Source: Rhizopus sp. PT2906 (Eukaryota; Mucoromycota; Mucoromycetes; Mucorales; Rhizopodaceae). Taken from it: DNA of 21,068 bases. Made by a program: the position numbers and the translations under genes. Of this stretch, positions 6,828 to 16,972 are shown in pieces; the stretch's first letter is position 1; the number at the start of each line of letters is the position of its first letter. The notes beneath the pieces were generated by a model that was not told the DNA's origin, did not search any database, and worked only from the letters and a program-made list of their open reading frames with translations. The stretch lies in assembly GCA_025529335.1 (NCBI GenBank), contig JAMYHX010000616.1:1-21068 (forward strand), written 5' to 3'.

Positions 6828-9584
6828 ATGAGCCAAGCAGAAAGTGTAAACAGAAGTTAAAAAAAAAGCTGATATAAATTTAATAATCATATGCAGGGAA
6901 AATCAAAGCCAAGAGGAAATGCTGAAGCAAAAAGAAAAAGCAAGAAGCAAAATACAAAATCAGATGTCAATGGATCAGAGATAAAAGAACAAGAAGAAGT
7001 AGAAGAGCAAGAATATAACGATATCTTTGAGAAGGAGCCTCGAGTGCCTACAGAAGAAGCAGAAGTACAGGAGTATACAGAAATTCCTGAGAATAAATCC
7101 CAAATGATCATAAAAGATGTTCATGATGAAGACTTACTTATGGAGCCCTACGGTGTTGAGTAAGTGAGCACCGTGTGAAATAGCAAAAGCAAAAAGCAGT
7201 TTACTAAATACTCAATACAATAGAATTAGCGACATGAACGTGCCTTCTGAACAAACAGAACTTATACAACCAGTGGAGTTGGCTCCAAAGCAGGCTATAC
7301 CATATAAGGCGCTTCCAGAGGAATTAGATACTATTTCAAGCATCACATTAGGGAATACAAGATACGATGCTGTTATCAGGAAGAGCTTTAGCCAGGAACC
7401 TTTCCACGACGACCAAGAGCAGTATAAGAATGGCAAAGGTTTTTACAGAAATGATGAAATCCTTGGAGAGTTACAGAAGCAAAGTATGATTGCATCAAAG
7501 GCTGAGTATGTCCAATATATCGAAGATATTTTCAATGCGAATCATCATGATGATCAAAGCTTTTTAAACCTCATAAACACCTCAGTTGATATTTGGATGA
7601 AAGAATGGGACAAAAAGCGCTGCAGAACCGACAGGAATCTTCAGTGGAATAACATTTATGGAAGAATACATTACAGGAATCCTTTACCTGTAATAAATGG
7701 TAATCATTGATATTAGTAAATGTATGAAGTTACAAGTTACTAAAAAAAGGTTTTGGTTTGATAGAAATTTCTCTGATTAATGTAGATGATCCCAATGCGC
7801 TTGGATGGAGATTGGCTCATGCCTTTACTGAGTGTTATGATTTGCAAGAGTATATTTGTCTGGCAGCTCAAGTTATCGAGGCTCTTTACGAAAGTAAACA
7901 AAAAAATATTTAATGATACATAGGCTGTGCTTAATCTCAATGTATAATAGAGTCTATCAATCAAATGTACCTTTCCGAGATTGTAGAATCGACCATCAGT
8001 TATATAATTGAGAGCTCCGCATACATGGACGCAGTCGAGACATTTATCACTTGTATACATTACCTTCTCGTCAAAATGAGGGACGAAAACGTTGATAATG
8101 TGGATAGACTTGTTAATTCTGATGCTCACGACATTGCCACAACTTTAAAGTCCTTGCTAAAACTACCTATATCTAGTGCTTCTACAGGTGTAAGCATCAG
8201 TATGTACCAAAGCGGATTGGATAGTTTTAATCAGTTGATGTCAAATATACTGGAGGTCACAAGTCACAATGATATATCATACGAGCCTATAAAAAGTATA
8301 TGGAGCAACATAAAAATCAACAAGGTTACTACTGGATCATTTTATGAGCAAGTAAAAGACATGACGAAGCACTTGTTTGCAATCTATGAAAAAACACAAG
8401 ATAATGGCGCTTATGTGTGGGACCCTCGTGAAGCAACTTCCAAAATCATTTCTCTTCTTGAGCCTTTTCAAGGAAGCTTTGCACCCTTACAGGTCGCATT
8501 AATCAAGCAACTGTGCAGCAAAGTATTTATCAATATGGAGAGAAAATATCCAACACTTCAAGCCAACTATTACTCTCTCCTTATGAAACAGTTTCCTGCA
8601 TTGTAAGTTTAAAGAGCATCATTATGCATTATTTTCTAATACAATTTTGACAAGATGTGAGAGGCATGGATCTTTGCTCATTGAACATATGGAAGTGTAT
8701 GTGCTTTACTTATAGCGTTAAAGATTTCTTATGTTTTTTATGTTATTTAGATTTGGTGTTGGCAGCTATCATTTTACGTTTAATGATGTGGAGATTGACC
8801 TCAGTAATGCTATTCCAAAGCGTGCATGGTCTAATATAATAAGTACAGTAGATGATTCCGCAAGCGGGCTGTACAAAAAAGATATTACAACTTATGGATT
8901 GTATGTATATATTCTTATTCTTATATAATCAGGCTAACACATCTTATATTCATGTACATAGCACTAATGCTTCATTAACATGCAAAGTCCCCCATTTTGA
9001 ATATAAAAAAGTGGAAGGTATACCACCTTGGGAAGATTCAGGGGAAGCAGCCATCGATATTAAGAATATAAGCTTTCAAGTCAAGATACAAACTATCTCT
9101 GAAGAATACTTTGGTTTTAGTACTCAGGTCCTTGGTTGTAGATGCAATATTGGACATATGGATATTCACATAAAGAAGAGCCAGTATCCAGAGTAAGCTT
9201 TAATATGATTAAGTAGACGTTTTGCTTAACTGATATTTAATAGATTTGTTAATGCTCTTGCCCTCAGGAGCATAAAGACAAATGCAAAGGCAAGGTTAGA
9301 ACAGGAGCTTTCTGATGTTGCCCAAACATTTTTTAAAAAGGTCTTTTCTGTTAAGCTTTTTTAATTCAAATGCGAAACTAATAAAACCTCTTTCATTACT
9401 TGCTTTTTTCATATACAAAATTGCTGTCTATTTTAACGTTAGATGCTTTTACAATGCTGACCTTTTGCAATATCGGATAATTTTGAGTCTCCATTTCAAT
9501 TCGATACATACGCTAAACTTGTTCTTTTTCCAATTAATCTCACAAGTTCATCTATTCTAATGCATAACAAAAAAGGTTGTCTAA
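6828..9584 (+). CDS. HAM1/TULIP-like lipid-binding family protein (~688 aa, ten exons)
   Basis: Exons: 6828-6845, 6897-7159, 7224-7699, 7765-7893, 7951-8602, 8655-8696, 8751-8900, 8962-9192, 9244-9340 and a short last exon 9576-9584. Phases agree at every junction, giving 688 residues. Residues 1-100 are Lys/Glu-rich and look disordered. About 120-510 is alpha-helical (SFLNLINTSVDIWMKEW, LGWRLAHAFTECYDL). About 510-690 is beta-rich with an amphipathic C-terminal helix (FGVGSYHFTFNDVEIDL, EGIPPWEDSGEAAIDIKNIS, TNAKARLEQELSDVAQTFF). This order resembles fungal HAM1-like proteins, whose C-terminal part is thought to have a TULIP/BPI lipid-binding fold; that assignment is from memory. No signal peptide or membrane span is seen. 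Eight introns are 51-65 nt. The last is 235 nt and the final two residues are uncertain. The 18-nt first exon relies on donor AGT|GTAAAC. Confidence 0.75.
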
Positions 9585-9694
9585 AAAGGAATGAGTAATG
9601 GCTTTATTAAAAAAGAAGAGTAAAGCCAATACTAATTTGCAATCAGAAGAAAAAGAAACTAATGAAAATAGCTTGGTTTATTTCTCTTTCCCTT

Positions 9695-9969
9695 CTAAGC
9701 AGGTGGTTGATAGACATTAATCCAACCGCAAGTTTGACATTCATAAAGTTGTTTCGTATTTCCACAAGGTATTAATGGAACAAAGCAAAAAGTGAAGCAC
9801 TCGTTGGATTTTATAAGATAAACATCATAAGCTTGGCAATTGGGACAATGCCAAACAGCTCCTCTCGATTTGCGTTTAAAGCGATCGATACCAACTATAC
9901 AGAATAAGCTTATGTTTATATCAAGCAAAAAAAAAAAAAGAAAGACTTACAGGTAAAGCAAAAAAACAT
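9695..9969 (-). CDS. Small zinc-ribbon protein (zinc-ribbon 15-like), two exons
   Basis: Exons read leftward: 9969-9951 and 9894-9695, giving 72 residues. The short first exon (MFFCFTF) splices at T|GTAAGT to an acceptor CTGTATAG; the intron is 56 nt and contains a poly-T run. The protein has C23-x2-C26 (CPNC) and C59-x2-C62 (CQTC). Between them is TFCFVPLIPCG, matching the 'W/C-F-T-x-F-F-I-P-x-x-P' stretch of the fungal zinc-ribbon 15 family. The likely fold is one four-cysteine zinc site; no molecular function is established for the family as far as I know. A longer frame without splicing would start at TTG, so the spliced ATG model is preferred. The gene is tail-to-tail with the HAM1-like gene, about 110 bp apart. 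Confidence 0.8.
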
Positions 9970-9981
9970 AATCTTCTTTAT

Positions 9982-10007
9982 AAAAAAAAAAAAAAAAAAA
10001 AAAAAAA
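9982..10007 (+). repeat. A26 homopolymer tract
   Basis: A 26-base A run with further A-rich sequence to 10020, just upstream (on the minus strand) of the zinc-ribbon start codon. Its length is likely to vary between isolates and sequencing runs. Confidence 0.9.
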
Positions 10008-10118
10008 GAAAAAAAAAGAAGTTCTACGAAAAGTTAACCCTACGTCATTTTGTATCAATGTACATCAGGTACAGCATGAATAGTAAGAAATTTTTTATTA
10101 GGTAATGTGATGATGAAG

Positions 10119-12785
10119 TTACTGCACAGGAATACCAGCGTATTCATCAAAGTCTAAGGCCAAGTTTAAATTCTATAAAGTATTAGAACAAGAAAAAGGT
10201 ATATGGTTATTTTCTTACCTGGAGTGCTTGAGTAGCTGCTCCTTTTAGTAAATTATCTATGGTTGTAGTAATCACCACGCGCTTGCCCTCAGGGTGCACA
10301 TTGAATCCTCCGATACGTACAAAGTGTTTACTAGCATTATCACGTACCAATGGTTCTCCTGATTCCATCACTTTTACCAATTTCTCGCCCTGATAGAATT
10401 CTTCAAAGGCTGATTTAATATCTTGGCTTGTCATTTCTTTTTGTAAGGGAGCATTCACTGTGAGTGCAATACCCTGGAACCATGAAGCAACATGAGGGAT
10501 AAAGTGGACTGGTTTTCCTAATTGATAAGATATTTCACGTTCATGAATGTGATTTGTGAGTGCGTAAGGAATCAAGTTATCACGCAGTACATTGATATCG
10601 TTCTTGGGGGACGGTTTGGTACCAGCACCAGAATAACCAGAGACACCAAAAACAGTAGGAGAAGAATGAGGGTCAAGGAATGGTAAAAGTGGACGAAGCG
10701 AAAGTTGTGCGCCTGTTGCATAGCATCCAGGGTTGGCAATACGGGTAGCGCCCTTGATGTTTTCACGATTGAACTCAGGAAGACCATAGGTCCATGAAGC
10801 GTCAAATCGATAGTCAGCGCTTAAATCAACGAGCACCTTTTCGGATGATTCTCCAGCCTTGACATCTTGATTGACCTGATCTACAAATGGTGTACAAACG
10901 TTATTGGGTAAAGCCAGAACCCAAGCATCGACTTCAGTTTGCGCCTTAAGATCTTGAGGCTTCAAGTTGACATAGGTCAAATCGGACTTGGTATAACCTT
11001 CCAAAGGTTTTCCTTCAAGTTCACGAGAGCTTACATGTGTCAAGTTGAGATGAGGGTGAGCATTCAATAAGTTGATCAGTTCACGACCAGTGTAGCCACG
11101 TGCGCCAATTAAACCTACGTTCTTTGGCTTTTGGGCTGCTGTGGCATATCCACGGCGCTGCTGGAATTGTCTCAATGTAGAATAGGATCGAGCACCCAAG
11201 GGTGTAGCTACCTTTTGGGCTGCTGTAAGTGTTTGCTTGACTTTTTCCGTATCTTCAATACCATAAAAGAATGTTGTGGATTGATCTTTGGGGTTTCTGA
11301 GTGAACCATCAGCTCGTTCAAAGTGCCAAGAGGGATCAAGGTTACCCTCCTTACTCTTAGCTTCTACTCTCCAAGTTAAGCAATCATGGTCCTTACGAAT
11401 AGCTGTCCACAAGTTCTCGGGCACGTTATTCAAAACAGCCGTTTTGGTGGTTAAAAGTTTTTCAAGAACAGCAGGCTGACTAGGGTCTTCAGGGTTCTTT
11501 GTAACAATAGCCAAAACCTGGCCAGGTTCGTCTGTGTAAATATTGACTTGTTTGCCTTGGAGCGAGCGAAGATAAGAGGCAACAGATGTTTCTCCAGAGA
11601 GGACAGCGCTGTCTTCAACTTCCATAATACGACGAAGCTTGTCAGGGTCGACCTGATCCAAGTTGTCGTACTTGAACAATTTGTGGCCACGACGGATCAG
11701 AGTGCCTGCACCTGAATCAGTAAATAGCTCTTTATGCAAGTGGCCAGCAGAGATAATAGCAACAGATGATGAGCGAGGAAGGCCATCCAAAAGTTCTTTA
11801 CATTGCTTGATCTTAAGTTTGGTACCATACTTAACCCATGGTTCTTTCAAAAGATCTTCGTATTCCTATAGGAAATATATCTGTCTTAATGATCGTGTCG
11901 AGTAAAATAATCGCAAAAAATACCTCATCTAGATTGATCACGTCTAATCTTTTACCAGTAACACCATGATAAAGCCCATTCTTTTCATTTAAAAATACAA
12001 TCTTTAAAGGTTCAATGACTGTAGCCAATTCAGCAGCAGCAACGTCAGCATTGACATTCAAAATCTGGCCTGTGGGGGTTTCAGCAAGCGAGGTCAAGAT
12101 GGGTAAGGCACCTGCACGAATGGAGGATTCAATTACTTCCTTGTTCACACCAGTGATTTTGCCGACAAATCCATATTTATCTTTGTCGAGATAATCAGCC
12201 ACAAACACGCCTCCAGGAATTGGTCTTGCCTTTGTACCATGTCTTTCGAGTGCATCTACCAGCTTGAGATTTTCGGCCATAAAGACTTTGCGAGCAATTT
12301 CGAGTGTCTGAGGATCAGTAATACGAATACCTTCTTCATACTGAGGCTCAATCTTGGCTTCCTCAAGTAGTTTGTTCAATTGAGGGCCGGCGCCATGGAG
12401 AACAATTGGATAGAGGCCAACGCGATGCAAAAAGGTCAACGCAGAAGCTAATGTTTCTAATTCATCTGTCAAGACAGCACCGCCTACTTTGATAACTGCA
12501 AATTTTTGTGATTCTACAGATGAAAAATGGCGAAGATATTGTTCAACTTCTTTACGAGAGCCAATGTTGTATAGTAACTTGACAATAGTTTCCTAGAAAA
12601 GGGTGTTATTAAATTGAACATATATATATATATCAAATGGATAATACCTTTTCTGCGTTTGGATTTGAGTAAGCATGGTATCTTCTTTCAGTAACAAACC
12701 GTTGAGATACTACAAGGGATCTTTTGGGGACATGTCGAGAAAAAGAACTGACAGTAGATAGCGTTTTTCGAGCTATGGATAACAT
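10119..12785 (-). CDS. ARG5,6: ARG5,6: acetylglutamate kinase / N-acetyl-gamma-glutamyl-phosphate reductase
   Basis: Encodes the second and third enzymes of mitochondrial arginine/ornithine synthesis as one 835-residue precursor (yeast ~863). Exons read leftward: 12785-12648, 12592-11924, 11865-10219 and 10172-10119, with introns of 46-58 nt. Residues 1-45 form an Arg/Ser-rich mitochondrial presequence. The kinase domain follows, with KVGG (81-84), HGAGPQ (112-117) and NVNADVAAAE (225-234), then an N-acetyltransferase-like regulatory domain (about 275-480). A linker with RRGYA (506-510) looks like an internal processing site. The reductase has NVGLIGARGYTG (NAD(P)-binding, 518-529) and the catalytic cysteine in ANPGCYATG (C650). 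The last exon supplies NLNLALDFDEYAGIPVQ, the usual C-terminus. An in-frame upstream ATG at 12875 would add a Phe-rich segment; the ATG at 12785 gives a proper presequence and is preferred. A TGACTCA site lies about 340 bp upstream. Confidence 0.96.
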
Positions 12786-12824
12786 TCTTTTTCTTTGACA
12801 AAAAGAAAGAAAACGAAGAGAGAG

Positions 12825-12870
12825 AAAAAAAAAAAAAAAAGAAAAAAAAAGAGCTCTATTTTTTTTTTTT
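12825..12870. repeat. Poly(dA:dT) tracts in the ARG5,6 leader
   Basis: A16 (12825-12840), A9 (12842-12850) and T12 (12859-12870) lie 40-85 bp upstream of the start codon. Such tracts commonly exclude nucleosomes in fungal promoters. The A and T runs could also pair with each other. Confidence 0.75.
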
Positions 12871-13642
12871 GACAAGTTTGTTTCTCACCTTGTTGCCTTA
12901 ATAGAGTTACTATCGGACTTTTAAGTTTCAAAAAAAACTGATAAGAAAATAGTAAAGATATCAAACATTGAACATTTACAGAGAGAGGAAATCAAGTCAT
13001 GATAAACAAATTTGTATATATATAAAACTTTCATTGATATATATATCAGATATATGGTTATTTATGCCCTTGAGTTAGATATACCAGGTTACGTCGGAGT
13101 GAATAAATATAAAATGCATTGAATATGACTCACAGAGAGTTATTTTTTGTGATTATCACTTTTTGTTGATTTTAAATAACAGTTTATCTTTATGCCTTTC
13201 CTTTCGAAATATTTAAAGAAAACAAAAAAGGGAGATATGCTATTGCTTGTCTTTAGAAGATGTGAATGTGTGAGTGTATGTAAGGGTTAATGATGATGAA
13301 AAGACAGACGGCTAGCTTTCAGGAGATGTGAGAAAGGGTGGCTGTCGGTGTTTCGACAGATAACAATAAATGATCCTAAAAAGAGACCATCGCAAAGTTT
13401 CCAAGAGACCATTGAAATGTTTTATTGGACAAGCTCTATTTTTAGTAGAGATCATCGCAGAGACTAAATAAAATCTTTTGTATACCATTAAGCAATCTTT
13501 TATTAAACCCAATTGGGCATGCAGTGTTTTTTATACTAATCTGCTCGGGCAAGTTCAACAAGGTGGAGGTGTATCATATGTGGGAATGGGAGGGTAATAG
13601 TGATGGATGGAAATAAACTTTGTATACTGTGTGGCTGGTAAC
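12871..13642. other. ARG5,6 upstream region and gene-free DNA
   Basis: Holds the TGACTCA site, two short TA-repeat runs (near 13015-13025 and 13035-13048) and otherwise no coding frame with recognisable features. The minus-strand frame at 13312-13512 shows no family motif. Confidence 0.5.
13126..13132 (-). promoter_or_regulatory. Gcn4/Cpc1-type site TGACTCA
   Basis: A perfect bZIP general-amino-acid-control consensus 341 bp upstream of the ARG5,6 start codon. In yeast and other fungi, ARG5,6 orthologues are induced through this site on amino-acid starvation. A 7-base match can arise by chance; the gene context makes it plausible. Confidence 0.55.
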
Positions 13643-14049
13643 TTTTGGGTATACACTACGTGCACGAGGAAATTCACGAGAATGTTAATGCTACGAGCAC
13701 TTCTTCTGGATGCTACCTATGTTGTCACTATACGCCTTCACATTACCAAAGTCTAATCTAATGCTATTAGTTGATATATAATATGAATTGATCATAATTG
13801 TACTTGAATGATCTTGATTCTTTGTTGATCCAGCTAACAATATAAAATTAAAATACAGCAATAACCACATTTTATCTCTTTCCTCTTGCAAAGAGACAAA
13901 CCAAGGTAAATTTGTATTCTACATCAAGGAACATGGAAAGATATCTGTTCCTTAACAATCTTGACGTGACGCTACATATTGGAATGTTTCATTAACGACA
14001 TCTCAGGTAGTACTTGTAACATTATCCTTCGTAGTATACACCAAATTTT
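13643..14049. mobile_element. TIR element copy B (same family as 1421-1823)
   Basis: Shares with copy A, in the same order and orientation: GTGCACGAGGAAAT, CACGAGAA, the CTTGAATGA and TTCTTTGTTGATC blocks, ATACAGCAATAA, TTTATCTCTTTC, ATCAAGGAAC, TGGAAAGAT and CTTGTAACATTA. The left terminal repeat is intact (GTGCACGAGGAAATTCACGAG). At the right end the matching GCACGAGG core is deleted, leaving CCTTCGTAGTATACACC. The two copies are clearly diverged, so this is an old family; copy B cannot have moved since losing its right end. Confidence 0.75.
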
Positions 14050-14080
14050 GCCCATCTTGAAAAGAAAACAAAGCAAATAA

Positions 14081-14756
14081 ATGTCGTCAGGTCTTTCGCA
14101 AATCCATACGTTACATACACTACTACAAAAATAAGCCGCTTCAAATATGCCGTCTGGCTCTACTAATTCAACCAACATTACGACTGCAACAAGTTTTAGT
14201 CTGCCCTCAATGTGCGAGGCCGGCTGTCTTTCGTCGCAATGGCAGTACTAAAATTGAGCCTCCCATAACCCATTTTCCGCTGCAACGGCTGTGGTGTTAG
14301 CTACTAAGCTGCAACCATGCGATCCATCATTCATTCGTTTGTTTCTGCTTCTTCGCAAATATCTCCAGTCAACCTGCATCGACCTTGACAATAAACACTC
14401 AGTCTGTGCTTGGTTTTCCCAAACTTACCCCCCAACGGCCACACTTTGGCGCAACTTTGAGCAGGTTCCTCAATTCAAAGAGGATCTGCTGCATAAGCAA
14501 CAACAAAAACGTCAGCAACACCAGGAAGCAGCTGCACGACTTTTGCAACCGCCTTCGAAGAATTAGGGCTTTCAGTATCTCTCTCACAAATTCCCGAGTA
14601 TCTGTTGGGCAACTACTATCTCGACTACGTAAATTCAACATTAACAACAACTGCATCTTGGATGTCCACTATCGGGATCACATGTTGTGGCTATTTTGGT
14701 ACACAATGACTATGCGGATGAACTTTGAACCCAACTTAAGAGATTCAGTGTTGTAA
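14081..14756 (+). pseudogene. Decayed zinc-ribbon protein gene, probably transposon-associated
   Basis: Protein-like segments appear in all three forward frames. One frame reads LRLQQVLVCPQCARPAVFRR. The next frame continues IFRCNGCGVSY, so a C-x2-C...C-x2-C zinc ribbon is split by a frameshift near 14260. Further on, FATAFEELGLSVSLSQIPEY (about 14540-14600) continues to SWMSTIGITCCGYFGTQ before a stop near 14708. A Gln-rich frame at 14291-14566 overlaps. Several stops (e.g. after GVSY) show the gene is dead. Zinc ribbons of this spacing occur at the N-terminus of some transposases. The original family was not identified. It begins about 30 bp beyond the right end of TIR element B. Confidence 0.45.
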
Positions 14757-15051
14757 GCGTCTAGCTTCATTATTATTGACATTTGTCTAAATTTTTGTGT
14801 ATGATTGTCAAATTTTAATGACAAGTTGTCTAACATATTTTCAAACACCTGTAAAACAATATTTTCTGTATATAACAATTTAGTACAAAAGATGTTCCTT
14901 GTTCTCCCTTTGTTTTGTTTTATTATCAGCATAAGAAGACGTATTTAAGTGTATAGATTATTATATAAAAACACTTTAACCAGCCTTGTAGCTATTTATA
15001 AAAAGGTTAATCATTCTTTTTGATCCTATATTTAGAATGCATTAAAATCAC
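14757..15051. other. Short gene-free stretch downstream of COX8
   Basis: AT-rich sequence between the decayed zinc-ribbon gene and the COX8 stop codon. It must hold the COX8 3' UTR; nothing else is recognisable. Confidence 0.5.
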
Positions 15052-15363
15052 TTACAATTGCCACCAAGCACCTATAAAAAAGAGTTGAGTATATTATAAT
15101 ACACGAATCATTCAATTATTTACCAATAAAGGGAGCAGCGAAACCAAGACCAAGGTACAAGGACATCTTGATTGCAAGACCAGCTCTGTTCTTGGTGTTG
15201 AAAGGAATGTTCTAATTGAAACAGGGTTAATGCCTATTCATGTTGCATCTACTTTACACATTACTTGTCCATTGGTGTTTTCAAAGTGATAGAGATCAGA
15301 GCGAGCAATGCGGCGAGCAGCAGCAGAGCGCATGGCAGAACGAGCGAGGATGTTGGAGTACAT
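15052..15363 (-). CDS. COX8: Cytochrome c oxidase subunit 8 (mammalian VIIc type), three exons
   Basis: A small nuclear-encoded subunit of respiratory complex IV in the mitochondrial inner membrane. Exons read leftward: 15363-15265, 15211-15124 and 15071-15052, giving 68 residues (yeast precursor 78). An Arg/Ala-rich presequence (MYSNILARSAMRSAAARRIA) is followed by NIPFNTKNRAGLAIKMSLYL and GLGFAAPFIGAWWQL. The N-I-P-F...G-F-x-x-P-F pattern defines the Cox8/COX7C family, and the last ~25 residues are its single membrane helix. The introns are 53 and 52 nt with good GT/AG ends. None of the exons is long enough to show as an ORF of 60 codons, so the gene is easy to miss. Confidence 0.93.
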
Positions 15364-16018
15364 TTTTAAAGTAACAGCAAAGGAAGAAGAAAAAAAATTT
15401 GTTTGAAAAATCGGGTCATGTAATTTGAGTGATTTTGAGAGGCCCTGGCAATTTTGATGACGTATTGCTACTTATTACTATTTACGAACTTTAAAACTTG
15501 GAGTGGCATATTTACATTTGGTGGAAGCTGCATCTCTTGTTTAATATTAAACATGTACAAAATAAGCGTCGTAAACCCAATGAAGGTATGCTGGATGTAT
15601 CCTTTGAATAATATAAAGTTCTTTAGTCTTTATTTTTATGCGATATAATATAAAAATACTAATATCGAGCTCGACTATGGCTGGAAAACGGTTGGGTACA
15701 TGGTGGCAGTCTTGTTTAAAAGAAAAGCTGTTGGTAGCAAGTTGAACCAAAAGTATTAAGCACAGAAACTAGTGTGCAATCATAGGTGAGTATTTGATAT
15801 GAAGTATCTTTATGTTTCAAAAGAAAAGGAAGATTACGACTAAAAAGGATAAAAGAATGTTGCACAGCATTGCTTGGACAATGACCATCATGTTATCTGT
15901 CGAACATAGTGTTCAGAAAGAATGCCAGGCAGTAAGTCGTATAACATATGGAATCAAATTTAATTGGTGCTAAGCTATGCCTATAGATTTCCTACCTGCC
16001 ATTTACCGGTTGAAATAA
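15364..16018. other. COX8 upstream region running into transposon debris
   Basis: The first ~100 bp should hold the COX8 promoter; TGACGTA at about 15456, a CRE-like sequence, is the only motif noted. From about 15780 the plus strand shows scraps of coding-like sequence leading into the TnpB-like remnant, but no frame stays open. Confidence 0.4.
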
Positions 16019-16258
16019 TGCAAACTATGTCCAGCTGGTAATGGTCAAGATATTGTAAGTACTTATCCATAAAACAAGCGAAAATAGCCCTAGCGAGAAT
16101 AATAACAGGTCTGACAGAGGGATACCAATGCGGCCATTAATATTCGTTCAATCCTGCTTTCATATATTGAATCTGGCTCTAAAGTTTTATCAAGACATCT
16201 CTCTTTGACAAGAGGAGGAGCCTTTGGTGGTGAGGGCGCCACCACACAGCCATTTTGA
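16019..16258 (+). pseudogene. C-terminal remnant of a TnpB/Fanzor-like (OrfB zinc-ribbon) protein
   Basis: A first segment reads CKLCPAGNGQDI (16019-16054). A perfect-looking intron (GTAAGT...AACAG, 16055-16108) follows. The next exon reads V-stop-QRDTNAAINIRSILLSYIE (16109 on) to a stop at 16256-16258. R-D-x-N-A-A-x-N-I following a CxxC knuckle is the hallmark of the zinc ribbon and last RuvC motif of TnpB, OrfB and their eukaryotic relatives (Fanzor). In Mucorales homologues the codon before QRD is usually Trp; here TGA, one base from TGG, makes a nonsense mutation. The rest of the RuvC domain is not readable upstream. The C-terminal tail is Gly-rich (GGAFGGEGATT). Confidence 0.5.
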
Positions 16259-16594
16259 TTGGTCTTAGGGGTCCTTATACCATCATTTTGGTGGTGAATT
16301 AAGTGTGTCCCTACTTATTATGCACCCTCTGACCTTTTATTGTTAATTGAACATGAGGTTAAATGGGTTTATCAAAAAGCAAACACACAAGAATAAAACC
16401 AAATGATAGATTCTGAACCTTTAGTATATAATATATAATAATAAACTTTCACAAGTATACACTTTATAGTGACGTTAAAGCAAAGTCGATCATTTCTCTT
16501 GTTGCTTGCACAATTGCTGTCTGTTAAAGAATTTGAACTGATTTTCATAGAAGAGCAAGCCTACGATATTTTTTTTTGTAGCCTGAGGCGGTTT
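16259..16594. other. Gene-free sequence between two mobile-element wrecks
   Basis: No supported gene. It may include an end of either neighbouring element, but no terminal repeat was recognised. Confidence 0.4.
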
Positions 16595-16972
16595 CTAGGC
16601 ATTCCGACTTTCGATGTGGCTATCTTCTTGGTAACGTTTTACGGATACTGTGTACTGATTTTCTGGCTTGTAATAGTAGTGCTCAGAGACTGGGCTGTTT
16701 AAACTCCAGTTAGCATGTAGTTTGATATTATCAATAGGAACACCGGTCATAACCGCTTTGGTGCTTGATGTTGAACGGAGAGAATGTGCCTTGAATATTG
16801 TTGTGCCGATTCCTACCGTCTTTATAATTTCTTTCAGCAATGTACGAATAGTTTTGGACTTAATTGATCTTGCACCATGTTTATCTTGCGTGATGCAAGC
16901 CAAAAAGAGAGAGTGATTGACTTGTAAATCATGGCGTATGTGGGAGGGCCACTGGATGAAAACATGTAGAAA
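16595..16972 (-). pseudogene. C-terminal half of a tyrosine recombinase (Crypton/DIRS type)
   Basis: The frame is open from 16972 leftward to a stop at 16595. It encodes HDLQVNHSLFLACITQD, then KAHSLRSTSSTKAV, KLHANWSLNS and EHYYYKP. These are the H-x-x-R box, the following H/W box and the region of the nucleophilic tyrosine in tyrosine recombinases. Such enzymes, of the Crypton and DIRS/Ngaro types, are common in Mucorales. The upstream catalytic arginine box is absent and the frame opens after a stop (TAA 16975-16973), so this is a fragment. A second frame at 16834-17025 overlaps and may be a shifted continuation. No reverse transcriptase is seen nearby, so Crypton and DIRS cannot be separated. 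Confidence 0.62.

Noticed and set aside
4860..6830. C/D snoRNA cluster
   Set aside because: CTGA-like boxes occur but no properly placed RTGATGA C boxes or terminal stems were found.
9315..9560. 81-codon plus-strand frame
   Set aside because: It starts inside exon 9 in another frame and runs through the last intron of the HAM1-like gene; low-complexity, Phe/Leu-rich.
10572..12964. Other frames overlapping ARG5,6 on both strands
   Set aside because: Shadows of the long, well-supported ARG5,6 exons.
14399..14932. Minus-strand frames at 14399-14656 and 14678-14932
   Set aside because: Non-ATG or featureless frames opposite the decayed zinc-ribbon gene.
16469..16916. Plus-strand frames over the recombinase relic
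   Set aside because: Antisense shadows of the H-x-x-R/H-x-x-W recombinase frame.
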